Assembly (NCBI GenBank): GCA_025084515.1
Contig: JAJAGP010000051.1
Coordinates: 1 to 64,000 of the forward strand
DNA from: Ancistrus triradiatus
Taxonomy: Eukaryota > Chordata > Actinopteri > Siluriformes > Loricariidae
DNA length: 64,000 bases
Reading direction: 5' to 3'
The notes below the pieces were generated by a model, which saw nothing but the letters and a program-made list of their open reading frames with translations, had not been told where the DNA came from and searched no databases. The position numbers and the translations under genes are program-made. Shown here one piece after another: positions 1 to 11,700 of the stretch. Numbering within the stretch: position 1 is the first letter of the stretch; the number at the start of each line of letters is the position of its first letter.

Positions 1-2119
1 AGCTTGACATGCACTCAGCTGCATGTTTCACAAACACTACTTCCATAAGTAACAAGATTGTTCAAGCCTGGCAGAGGAGCCTTACCAGTACACCCATTCA
101 GTTTTGTATAATACAGCAGCAGAAGCTTTAAGACAGTCATCACAAGTATTGTTAGGATACCAGTATTATTTAGTAGAAGTAGTCAAATCTATGATGTTGA
201 AAATGGAGACCTGGTTCATAGTCTCCAGGCTGTCATGGACGCAAACACACAGACTTTGTGTTGGGCTCTGAGATGAAGTGTAAGAATTGTTGAACAGTGT
301 TGACATGAAGCAGGCCTGGCAGCACTGTATCATACTGTGAGTGTTAGAGAAAGAGAAGTGTGAAGAGTAAACAGGGACCAGCACAGATGGAGGTGGCAAA
401 ATAGGACACGAAGAAAGAAATCGGTAACTGGGAGAGCTAACAGATTTCCTCCATTCCTTCTGGTTTGTGCCGGTGCCAGCCTAGCCTCAGGTGGCTCTGG
501 TTTGTCTGCAGGCATCTGGCTCCTGTCCTTCAGTCTTCACATACACATAACACACAGACGTCGCTCCTGGCACTTCTTTTCACAGTGTTTGTTCCTGTCA
601 GCCTTCATCTCCTTCCATCTCGCCCATCCAGCCCTGTCTCTGTGTTCCACCAATCCATCTCTCTTGTGTCATCCATTGCTATATTTTCCCTGCCCTGCTC
701 TCCCTCATCTCAGTCATTTTGTACTCATTCACATTCAAGTTATTTTTCCCTCATATGTCTCACCTGCCACTTTACTGTGGTATCTTGCTTACCATCAGAT
801 GTGGCAGATTCTCCATTGTGAGTTCAAGGTCAAGTTATGTATATAACAATTTTGACAGCAGACATTGTCACAAAACAGCTTAACAGAAAGCCGAGCCTGG
901 GCCCAAAATGAGCTGCCATAGATGACAATGGCAACGAAAAAGATTGACAGAAATCCTGAGATGCATAAGGGGTGCCACTTTGCAAGACTACATTATTAAG
1001 TGTCCTTGCTCATTCATTGGACTAGCGTGTCGTGATTAAGAGTCTTGATCTAGTAAAACAGGTTTATTTGACTCCGGAACAGTTTGCAGTTAGCGCAGCA
1101 GTTTGTGGGAGTCTCAGGGTGTTCTGATGATGATTCACTGAAGCAGGTGGCTAGAGATGAAGCACACCAGTGAACCAGAATCATGTAGTAGTGTCTAGTA
1201 ATGGTCTACATCCAAAGGTAAAGGTGGAAAGGATATGACAGCAGTTATTTGGCAAAGTGATTCAAAGTGAGAGCACTGTGTCCAATGAATCTGGGATAGA
1301 CTCTGTACCATCTTGCCCCCATTTGCGACCTTGGCCAGGATATATGGTGTAAAATGAGAACTTTCACATTTCTTTTACATTTGTGTAGGTGATTGTGGCT
1401 CTAAAGCAATACATTTTACATCGGATTAGCGTTACATCAGTATATCAGTAAACTAGGCACCGCCTGATGCCTTTGTGACTGGTGAATCAGGGAACCAGTT
1501 CATTTGGAACAAATATGAACACTAACAAGTGTCTAACAGTCTTCCAGTTATCACATATTGAATAAAGTCCCTCCCAAAGAAAGTGTATTCAAAAGCATGA
1601 AAAGTCTGAATTACTTGCAGGGCAACCCCAGGTCTGTTGTTCTGTTTACTATGGGTTTTTTTTTTTGGTAGGGAAATTAGTTTGGCTGCCGAGTTCATTT
1701 GCAAATTGTGCTTAAAATCCAACATGGAAAAATATCATGGGTCATGATCCAGCCTGAAAACACTGTTATATGATTTATGTTTGGCAGATTGCCCACTCCC
1801 AACTCCAAATAACTTTTGTATTAGTTTTCTGCTGCTTGTCCTATTTCTAGTCTAGCTGTTGTGATGCAGTCCTCACCCTGTGCTTTAGCACTCTCCTTGT
1901 TCTTTCCCCATAGCTCAAGTCTAACTTTAGCTCTCTCTAACTTAGTTGTCTGTAGTTCTAGTTTTGATCTCATTCTCTTTACTTTGAAATGCGACAGAGT
2001 GAACCCCTACATTCACAATGTAGCACAGATGCTGCTATTTAAAGGGCATATATGAGGAGTTGGGGAAAAAAACAACAAAACTCAGAACTATGGCTCGTTG
2101 GTTATCACTATGGGCTACT

Positions 2120-2230
2120 AATTGTTGTGTGGTGATACAGCCACTAAGGTGCTGGAACAGGAGATCCAGAGTTCAAGCCCTGTCTTTGAGAAGAGCCCTT
2201 AATGGTTGTCCCAACAACTAAACATTAATT
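2120..2230 (+). mobile_element. Decayed SINE head
   Basis: Contains GCCACTAAGGTGCTGGA and AGAGTTCAAGCCC, a tRNA-like B box, then a degraded body. It is probably an old relative of the SINE at 2822. Confidence 0.5.
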
Positions 2231-2271
2231 TAAACGTGCAGTCGTGCTTGAAAAACAAAACATTTTTCCAA

Positions 2272-2720
2272 CAATGGTTAGCAAACTGCAGATAGGCAGC
2301 TGTGTTCTGGAGATCTGGAGAACAGTGGCTTTCTCCTTGAAACGCTGCTTTACACACCATTGATGTTCAGTGTTCTCCTGATAGTGGATTCATGAACATT
2401 ATCCTTAGCCAGTGTGAGGCCTTTATTTGTGTTGAAGTTACCCTGGGTTCCTTTGTGACCTTGTATACTTTTACTCTCCTCTTGGAGTGATCTTTGTTGG
2501 TTGTTAGTCCTTCTATTTCTACACAATCTGACTGTGTATTGGTGGAGAAGGTGTTATGAAGTTTTCCAGCCTGGTGAGCTTCATCTATTCTTTTCCGAGG
2601 TCCTCAGAAATTTCATTTTTTTGTGCCATGCTGTGAACCTCTTGGATAGGTCCCTGTTGTTTTAAATACAACAGGGCACCCACTCACACCTGACTGTCAT
2701 CGCATCGATAGACAACTGCG
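2272..2720 (-). mobile_element. Decayed Tc1-like transposon fragment
   Basis: Resembles the interval 27370-27860 of the longer Tc1 copy in order (for example GCAGTGGCTTTCTCCTTG, GTGATCTTTGTTGGTTG and CAGGGCACCCACTCACACCT or near variants). No terminal repeats are visible. Confidence 0.75.
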
Positions 2721-2821
2721 CTGGGTGCATTGGCTATCTTGTTATCTATCAGGTTTGCAAAATTTGGTGTGGAAGATCTTGACTGTCCATGCAAAGTGGG
2801 CCAACTCTACAACTCTCTGGG

Positions 2822-3016
2822 ACTGTGGTAGCCTAGCGGGTAAGGTACTGGACTATGGACCAGAAGGTCCAGGGTTCAAATCCCACGTCTGCCAAGCTGT
2901 CACTGTTGGGTCCTTGAGCAAGATCCTTAACCCACAATTGCTTGGATTGTAAGATTGTATCAGTTGTAAGTCGCTCTGGATAAGGGCGTCTGCTAAATGA
3001 TGTAAATGTAAATGTA
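2822..3016 (+). mobile_element. tRNA-derived SINE
   Basis: The 5' part has a tRNA-like A-box region and a clear B box (GGTTCAAATCC at 2873-2883). It is followed by a body with CTTGAGCAAG and CTTAACCCACAATTGCTT and a 3' end with AAATGTAAATGTA repeats. Similar bodies recur at 26348 and 42447, so it is a dispersed family, not a tRNA gene. Confidence 0.85.
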
Positions 3017-3854
3017 CAGTATATAACTATAATAGCCTGTAGTTTTGGGATAAGATGAAACAGACATCATGACTGTTCAAAATCGGCTGGATAGATAAAT
3101 TACTCCAGATTGAAACCCAGCACTTCCAGTGTCACTAGCTGTGCCATAATTTGCTCGAACCTTCAGTTGGGTTTCTCTAGTTCAGGACTCTGTGAAGTTT
3201 AAACTCTCTATGTGACAGCAGGTATGAATAGAACAGCACAGCACTGGGTGACGATGAAAGGGAAGGGACTTGGGCTTTGCCAAAATCATGCCTGCCAAAT
3301 GGAGAGATGTGGCTCTATGGGACTATACCATTGTGTTTAGCAATAAAGGAACCAGTACAGTTCTCATTTGGAGAACTCACTCACCCATACTATCTGGGAG
3401 TTATGATTAACAACAACAGCACTACAAAGACACAGTCTCATTACACTTTAAAACTATACCATACAGCCAAAACTTTGTGGACACCCGAAGGTTACATCCA
3501 ATAACATTTACATTAGTATGGAGTTTGTTCCCTCTTTGCTGCTACAATAGCCTTCACTCAGGCTTTCCACTACAAAGCCTGTTCCGAACCGAAACCCCCA
3601 CCGTCTGTCAGTGTATGCTTTCTTCTCTCTTGCCATTCGCATGGCTCTCTCGAAGCATTCGCACGGTGAGAGAGTGCAGAGAAACGATCAGTGTGTTTGG
3701 ACAGAATAGCAGACTAAAGGATTGTGCATATATCCATGGGATATGTGGAAACCCTAAGCACGCTCATTAAAGGAGATTGCTTGAGGGGAAGTAAACCAAC
3801 CAGATTTTAGATCCCACTTTAGCAATATCGTTATGTTTTATTCATACAGCATTT

Positions 3855-3945
3855 CTCAGTTTAAATGTATTTATATACTGCTTTATCGTGTCCCCAAATG
3901 AGTAGCCAGAGGTGACAGTGGCAGGGTAAGACTCCACGAGATGTC
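3855..3945 (+). repeat. Dispersed-repeat fragment
   Basis: Contains TTATATACTGCTTTATCGTG and GAGGTGACAGTGGCAGGGTA, resembling the repeat at 57040-57235. Too short and decayed to name. Confidence 0.45.
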
Positions 3946-4836
3946 TGTATTAATTACTCATAAAATATGGTGAGCAGTGCCATCTGCTAACAAGTGGCAT
4001 GTGTAATATCACATATTTCAATCACAATATCCAATTTTAGCTTCACCGTGACAGAATCTCATCCATACTGCAGTATGTTAACTCCTGTGCTAAAACAGGG
4101 AACGGATTAATAATCAACAAACAAAACACTATTACAACATTAAATACACGTTATAGCTACAAGGCAGTCTGAACCTTGATGCGACCTTCTGTGTGTTTAT
4201 ATAAATGCCATTGATGTATTCGTCATTGTCTGATAAAGGTGTGTCTTGAGTGATTAACAGTCAAACCAAAATATAAACGCAAGATGGAATATAAACATGA
4301 ATAAACATACCTCACTGGCTGCACACAACCCAGACTGAACGAGTCCACTTGAAGTAACACTCATTTCCAGAACAGGTCATTGAACAGTGATTACATGTAC
4401 TAAATTACTTAAACTAATAAATATGATTTAATATCTAAAAATAACAATGTGTAATGTACAAAATACAATGAAATATTAAACGATATTAAATAATCAATTA
4501 GAAATAATATGCCTTTGGATGCCCCTCTCTACTAGAGTACTCTATTTGGCTGATCAATTTGATTACATTTTTCGTCCTGCTACAATATTTAATGAACAGT
4601 CGGCTCTCTGTGATTGGTTTACAGAAAGCATGACTTATTCAGGTGAAATGAAACCTTCTTTAATCATATTTGCATCGCCAGTCCTTTTGTCATCAGAATT
4701 TCATCAAATTTTCATACGAGCCAAATCATCAGGTATTCATTTTGAATTATTATTCATTAATTCTTTAATCCACTGTGTATTATTCACACGGGCAAAAAAT
4801 ACAGTGATTGAATTTTTCTTGCTGAAGGAGGAAAGG

Positions 4837-4843
4837 ACAGAGA

Positions 4844-4893
<50 letters not shown>
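4837..4893 (+). repeat. (GA)n microsatellite
   Basis: Nearly pure AG dinucleotides with one ACAG break. A complementary TC tract lies about 95 bases downstream. Confidence 0.95.
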
Positions 4894-4895
<2 letters not shown>

Positions 4896-4986
4896 TGCGA
4901 TAGCCATGTGACAGGTCGGTTGTTTGCTTGGTTGTGAATGCTGGGAAATTGAATGAGATTATTATCAGAGATTAAAAAGAACAGAC

Positions 4987-4988
<2 letters not shown>

Positions 4989-5028
<40 letters not shown>

Positions 5029-5042
5029 TCTCTCTCTCTCTC
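4989..5042 (+). repeat. (TC)n microsatellite
   Basis: Pure TC repeats with two TTTC breaks; complementary to the GA tract at 4837-4893. Confidence 0.95.
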
Positions 5043-6044
5043 ATATACACACATTTCTCTTATTACTATCGATCGTGAAGACATTCCATTGACATAATAT
5101 TACTTTAACTAATTAATGCTACACCTACAAAAGACTAAACTCTAACCTAAACTTTGTTTTTTCAAAAGGACATTTCCTTTTTTGGGGTCGGGGCCATTTT
5201 CCTTGTGGTAGTCCAACAAAATGTCCCCACAAATTAAAAAATGTCATATCTTTCTGTCCTTGTGGGAACATCTGGTCCTCACAATGATATACAAACTTGC
5301 CCCATGCACACACACATACACACACACAGTAATGCATGGCTGCACTTCGTAAATGTAATTGAAATCGGTCGTGTGACTGTTTCAAAGTACTTGCAAAGTG
5401 AAGCTCGTTCTGCTAACTTTCTATCAAAGTTAATGAAAGCATGTATGCCTGTGTAGGTGTGTGTGTCCACTCTTGTAAGGTGTCCTGTAGCCCTTGAGCA
5501 CTGGTCTTATCATAAGCTGGTCATGTCCAGGCTGTAGGAATAGTTTTGGAACAAGACCACAATTCATCTCTGGCCTTTCCGTCTCTTATTGACGCCGATG
5601 TAGAAACCCAGTGTGGTGTCTGTACATGTGTGTGTGTTGTCCTTATCAGGAAGTGCACCTGTGTTGCTCAGACAGCATGCGGCACTGCAGGGACGAGCGA
5701 ATCCTCTGATGGTCTCATCATTAAGGCCAGTGAGCATCACATCACATGTCTCGCTCTTGTCTCATCTCTGGTTTTCTCTCTTACTGGACTTTCTCTGCAC
5801 CACTTGTCCTTATTTCTCCCCGCTAACTCTTAGAACTTCTCATAATGCCTTGCGGTGGGCTACCAGATTTACTATGGATGTGTCCAGTGCCAATCAAATC
5901 AAAAATATTCTGTCAATAGTTTTACCTTTTGTCTAACTTTTCCCAATCACAGACTAGGCTAAATGGCACCCAACTGGCATCAGCAGTGTACTTTTGGTTA
6001 CTCCCGAATGAACCTTTTTTTCTTGAGGAATCCACTACTAGTGA

Positions 6045-6240
6045 GAAAGGTGCTTTTAGATAGGCTCTGGGATAAAGTTAGGCACAAGTTAGGAGAAGGG
6101 CACAAAAAGATTTCAGAAGCTTTACCTATCCCTCAGGGTACTGCATTACTAAGAAGTGGAAAAGGCATGGCACCACCAATACTTTGCCTGGATTGGGTCA
6201 TTCCTTCAAAACTGGAGGACTGAGCCAAGAAGATATTGAT
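6045..6240 (+). mobile_element. Tc1-like transposase fragment (helix-turn-helix part)
   Basis: The forward translation includes LGEGHKKISEALPIPQGTAL followed by a tryptophan-poor remnant. This matches the helix-turn-helix segment of Tc1 transposases (GKGYKKISKAL-type). No intact ORF. Confidence 0.6.
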
Positions 6241-6282
6241 CAGGAATGCTACCAAGAGGATAACTTTAATAATGCAGTGATT

Positions 6283-6800
6283 CTTGAAAGTTTGTGAACC
6301 CTTAAGAAAATTCTGTATTTCTGCATAAATGTAACCCAAAACAGATTCTCACACAAGTGAAAAAAGATGTCTGAGGACCTCAGAAACAGTGTTGCTGAAG
6401 TTCATCAGGCAAGAATCCACAGTCAAATGTATTGTGTACAAACGGAGGATGTTACCCTCCCGAGGAGTGGTTGATCAGCACAGAGCAAAGAGCAAGGCGT
6501 ATAATAGCCTGCGAGGTCACAAAGGAAACTTGTAAGCAACTAAAGCCCTCTCTCAAACTGCCAAATTGTCATGAGTTCAACCTTAGGAGAACGTTGAGCA
6601 ACAATGGAGTTCGTGGCCAGGAGAAAGCCACTGCTCTCCAGAAGGAACATTGCTGCTGTAAACTCACAAGTCATTCTTCCAAAGGTTAAGGAAGAATAAA
6701 TGTAATGTTTTGGAATGGCCCAGTCAAAGTCCTGACTTTAATCCAATAGAGATCTTGTGAATGGACCTGAGATTAAGAGATTCCCAGAGATTAAGTTGCT
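6283..6800 (+). mobile_element. Decayed Tc1-like transposon, plus orientation
   Basis: Begins with GTTTGTGAACCCTTAAG and a TTCTGCATAAATGTAACC terminal-repeat-like stretch. It encodes NLRRTLSNNGVRGQ and, after a gap, VLEWPSQSPDFNPIEI, colinear with the copy at 26532-28135. Frameshifts and stops are present and the right end is missing. Confidence 0.75.
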
Positions 6801-7144
6801 TTGTACAGAGGACAAAACAAATATCTGTGCAATGATTTTCATGATCAATGAGTGCAGCTCAGTATATGTCAAAATTAGGTCTAAACGTACCATAATGAAC
6901 AGTATCAAGTGGAAAGTGTTGGATACTCAGAAGGAGAGGTTGTTGGTAGAGGTGGTTGGAAATTCAAAGTTTTGTACTTTATGTGTATATATTCTAGAGG
7001 ATTGTATGCAGTGTTGCATGATGGAAGTCATTACAGACAACCATTGGTAACATTTTTAACAGATAGAAATCCCATCTGAATTGTACTTCATATTAAAAAG
7101 GTAGGTTGTCCAGGAAGCTTTGAAAGAATTTGACTAGAAAGAAG

Positions 7145-7146
<2 letters not shown>

Positions 7147-7200
<54 letters not shown>
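7147..7200 (+). repeat. (GT)n microsatellite
   Basis: About 27 uninterrupted GT units. Confidence 0.97.
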
Positions 7201-7202
<2 letters not shown>

Positions 7203-7559
7203 ACCTGTGTGTAGGTGTGTGTATGCATTTTAGGGATTGGTTGGGCAGCAGTCCCCACTCGTGAAGAAGCGATTACAGTACAGCATGTTGCAGTTACACA
7301 CCAGTAAAGCCTTCAAGCTCAAAGACTGCTGGATACTGACGCTTAATAGAAATGCCTTGCAAATGTTTACCCTGTGGTCTTATCCAAAGTATGTGGGCCA
7401 CCTTTCCAGATGATCACTACGAAGGTCTCAGAACTGACGACTTGGTAGTGGTGTATTAAGAAAGGTGCCAAAACGTTTACATTTACATAGAGGCAGATGC
7501 AGTTGTTCAGAGCGTCTTACAAATGTTCCGAACACTTGGACATTTTGTAAGACGCAGTA

Positions 7560-8420
7560 GTGCCATGATCAAGTACTTGATGTGACGTTTTCATTACCAG
7601 TCAGACAGAACCTATGGTATAGGAAGTATGAAGCTCTTTCCACCTGACACATCGAAATCTTTCCGTTGCTGGTATGGCTGGGAGTCCCTGGTTGCATCAG
7701 GAAGCCAGTGGAGTGTGGAGTGACCTCATAAAGGGGTGACATGAAGAAAATGCTCAGACCGGCTGCACATTCTGAAGGCTCTGTAGTGGAGCAATGGAAC
7801 ACGAAAGCAGACAAGCACAGCACACTGCAGTAATCAAAGCTGAAAATGATGAGAGCCTGTCTGAGGATCTGAGCAGCTTCTCTGGTCAGGACCAGAAAAC
7901 TGCCACAGAAAAATTGAGATTGAGACACCACCTATGCTGATTGAGAGATCCATAGTTGAGGAGTTCATTTCCAGGAATGAAATCAGTTCAGTTTTGTTCA
8001 GATTGAGCTTCATTTTGACATCCAGGAAGAGATATCAGGAAGATATGAGATGCCTGTTTTGCAACTTGGGATGTGGATGAAGGGATTGACAGTAGAGCGT
8101 AATCTGCATAGAACTGATAGGAATAGCCATGGGATCTAATCACTGAGCTCAATGATGTAGTGTACAAGGGGAACAGGATTGGACCAAGGACTGATCCCTG
8201 AGGAACTCCTGTAGTAATCCAAAAGGTGATGAAAGTGAACCTCGCCATGCCAGCTGGTAGGATCAATCTTGTAGATATGAGGAGAATCAGGCAGCACATG
8301 GCCCCCAGTGGCCAAGTTAGCAAGAGTCGAGATGAGAATCTGATGATTCACAACGTTAAATGCAGGAGAGGGATCCAGGAGGATAACTACTGAAGGGTCG
8401 AGGACTGAGGCCGTACAAGA
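7560..8420 (-). mobile_element. L2-like non-LTR retrotransposon fragment
   Basis: The minus-strand translation gives, in order, VVILLDPSPAFNVVNHQIL (RT motif with the first catalytic D changed to N), TGVPQGSVLGPILFPLY and a YADY box (family YADD). After frameshifts come AQILRQALIIFSFDYCSVL and further C-terminal L2-type sequence. It is 5'-truncated and dead. L2-clade assignment rests on motif wording only. Confidence 0.8.
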
Positions 8421-8582
8421 TGAGCATGAATGTTTTACTCGTGAGTTTTTGGCGTGTTTTAAGTAACACTGGATATGTATTTATTTATGCATCTAGTGTG
8501 CATTGGCAGGAGATTATGGGCCTTACAGATGGTAAGGGGGGTCTGAATGTCTATTTTAACAACATTAAAATGTCTCTTTCAG

Positions 8583-8768
8583 TACCTGGGTGAGGTCACG
8601 GAGAACACAATGGGTGGAGTGGTGGCCAATCTGACCGTACGAGACAGGGACCAGCCTCACACACCCAACTGGAACACTGTTTACAGAATAATGGGTGGAG
8701 ACTCCATGGGCCACTTCACCATCCACACAGACGAGCACACCAACGATGGCAGAGTTACCGTGGTCAAG
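8583..8768 (+). CDS. cdh4: cdh4 exon: start of EC3
   Basis: Follows a pyrimidine-rich acceptor (CTCTTTCAG) and ends AAG before GTGGGT. It encodes 62 residues with EVTENT, the EC3 calcium-site stretch DRDQPHTPNWN and the end GRVTVVK. It is phase 0 at both ends, like the matching exon of N- and R-cadherin. Confidence 0.95.
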
Positions 8769-11700
8769 GTGGGTACACTGCAAAAATACAGTACACAGAT
8801 GTTTAGTTGTAAGAACATGATGTTCTACAAACAACAATGACACTCTCTTAGGCATACCTTCAGTGGCGGTTCCTTATGGCAACGAGCTTTGCCCTCCTAT
8901 GGCTCCCATAAGTGAGGTGTAAGTTACCTTACTCTTGCGAACACACAGCACCAAGGTCATTTAGGTAGAACATAACTGGCCCACCCCCACACTAAACACT
9001 TTAGGAGAGCCAAACGTCTGGGACCAATAGTGAAAATGCTTTGCATTTTGGTCTAACTTAATCTAATATATATAATTGCATGACAATTTGATTGAAAAGT
9101 TGGAAGAATAGGAACAGAACTGACTAGTATTTGATATGTCACAGCATGCACTTGAACTGGGATGGACTTGGCAGGTTTTTGTAATATCTGATGATCCCTA
9201 TTATCCCAGCATGATTTCACAACACAAGAGCAAAGAGCATCTTGTGATGTTACTGTATGCTTGCCTTTTCCTGTCTTGAAGTTCCCCCAATAAATCCTCA
9301 AGAGGGTTTTGACCATCAGCATCCTTTGATCTTTTTTCTTCCTCATGCAGTTGTTGCAGATGTTTTCAGTCAGTCCTGCTGCAATGAATCCTCTCCAAAG
9401 ATGTGAACAAGCATTTTCACGAGTTGTCTCAAACTTTTGGCCTCTACTCCATGTAGGAAGCAAACGGTCGAGTTACTTTTTGAACCAAACACTTTTGAAA
9501 CAAGTGGCTGGCCAGGGTTCAGCATTATTATCTAACAGTTCCTTTCCTCCGTTCCCCTTTATTCCCCGAAGCTGATAATTGATATGATACCTGTTAGAGT
9601 GGAATAGTGGAAATAATTGATAGAATGATGGATTTCACAGTCTGGTGAAGTGTAACACGGCCTCTCCGATGGCGTTCTTTACAGTGCGTGCTGTACTGTG
9701 TCACATAAGCCGATGAAGTAAGCGAGATAAAGTCAATTTTCACTACAGTTTCTACACACTCTGGTTCATTTCACCTGTAGAACTCGTCTTCCCTCGGTTG
9801 TACCCACAGACTCGAACGCGTTTACATTTACAGGTGACTTACAGCTAATACGATCTTACAACATACAAGCCAAGCAATTGTAGGTTCAAGGCCAGTGGCA
9901 AGACCTGAACCCTGGATCTACTGTTCAAGTTCAATGACTTAACGCAGTGCCACCCCAGTCTCCATTCTGAGTATTACAGAGGCACTACTGGCCACTTCCT
10001 GCCACTGCGATAGCATCTGCTATTAAACGATCAAAGCCACAGCAAAGGTGGTGGACACAAGGAGTGTAGCGTGTTCCTACTCTCAATCATGCTGTACATC
10101 AAGGAATATCATTATTAGAAGTTCGATGTTTGCTTTGCATGTCTTCATTTTCCTATTCTGTCACTTTATGTGTGAAGCCAGTGGATTATGAGAGGAATGG
10201 CCCCTTCATGTTGACCGTGGTGGTCTCCAATCAGGCCCACCTGTCCAGCGGCATCCCCTCGTCTCTCTCCTCAACGGCAGGCGTCACCATCACTGTGCTG
10301 GATGTAAACGAGGCTCCCATATTTTCTCCCAACCCCAAAATAATTCGCTTCGAGGAGGGAGTTCCAGCTGATACCACGCTCACCATCTTCGCTGCCCTGG
10401 ATCCCGATCGCTTCGTTCAGCAGACAGTCAGGTACTAAGTGTGGGCTTCTAAACGGTTCTTAAACTTTTCCTTGAGACTGTTTCCATAACACCAGGTTAA
10501 GCTGTCTGTGCTGGTGTATTTTCTGTTGGATGAGGAGAGTAAAGAGAGGGCAGCATGGTTAGTTTGCAGATGGTGAAAGAAGTTAGTTGTCGAGATGTCT
10601 TTAACAGCAACTGATATCTGACAAATATTGCCAACATCCGGTATTTCAAAGCCACTGTCTCCTAGTGCAGTTTCTTCACTCGTCTTTAGCTTCTTTTAGG
10701 TAGAACACAAGCTTTTTTCGTGGTTTTAGCATGCACTTAACTGCAGTATCTTAAAGCTCTTCTGGTTTTTCAAATATATACTTAAATACTCCTACTGTTA
10801 TTTTTAATAAATAGGACACTCTGGAGGAGAAAGACAAAAATCAGTATTTCATCTGATATATCTTTCTATTTCAAGGCATGTTTTCAAACAGGAGAAAGAG
10901 CTTAATGACACTCTGTAAAGTTCATACAGTTCCTCAGTATGCAACTCCTACAGCTGGAACTAAAATAAACAGAGGTTAATAACAGCTAATAAGAGGCGTG
11001 CTGTGAGAAAATAATCAAATCAACACGCTAAATTAAGCTTCCTGCTTAGCAAATTTCTCTTTAAGGGAAATATGAACGTAAGAAACAAACTCTGAAGTAA
11101 AATAAAGCTTGTGTTCGATAACGAGTGCATCATCTATGGTTCTGGTTTGAAAAACACTAATCATTACTCTCTGTTTTTGATATAAACAGAAAACATTAAA
11201 AATGTCATGATTCCACCATTCTGCTATTGTCCCGCTGGTCAAGGGTGTTTACGTTACCACTGAGAAAGTTCGGGACTGACACAAGAACAACATTAATGTT
11301 AGAAAGTGAGGCTAGGTCTTGAACAGTGCACTTTGGAATGTCACGTAGTTCCTTTACATTAAGTCCTTTTCAGAGTGCGTGAACTTGGTAGATGGCTAGT
11401 CATCTCGAATATCTCCTCTATCTGGTCATGTTGTGGCTGACTGGACACCAAACTAGAACTATTTGTAAATTTAGGAAGCACTTTTGGGAAAACACAAAGA
11501 ACTAAATTGTGGTCTTCAACAGAGAATCTGGGTTCTGCATGTCATTAGTTTGTCCTTGCCACTATCTATTCTAGTTGCTCTTTTCAGGAATAGCTTAAGA
11601 TTGTTTTGTAAAGCTGCTTAGCACCTGTCTCGTTGGTTATGGGAAACATTCGGTTTGCAACAGAGAAGAAACAGAGACCATGAGTATTGCTCATTGGAAA

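Larger units (their letters stand above)
1..8582 (+). other. cdh4 intron (upstream part) with repeats
   Basis: No cadherin exon is recognisable here. EC2 and earlier exons must lie to the left. The stretch holds SINE and Tc1 scraps, GA/TC and GT microsatellites, and an L2-like LINE fragment, listed separately. The rest shows no coding signal. Confidence 0.75.

Noticed and set aside
465..846. Two overlapping ORFs of about 115 codons
   Set aside because: Pyrimidine-rich intron sequence giving serine/leucine-rich peptides; no homology and no splice context.
2822..2900. tRNA gene suggested by A- and B-box-like motifs
   Set aside because: No closed cloverleaf. The same head recurs with a shared body at 26348 and 42447, so it is a SINE.
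5546..5936. Overlapping ORFs of 95 and 107 codons in the cdh4 intron
   Set aside because: No recognisable domain and no supporting splice or start context; taken as chance ORFs.
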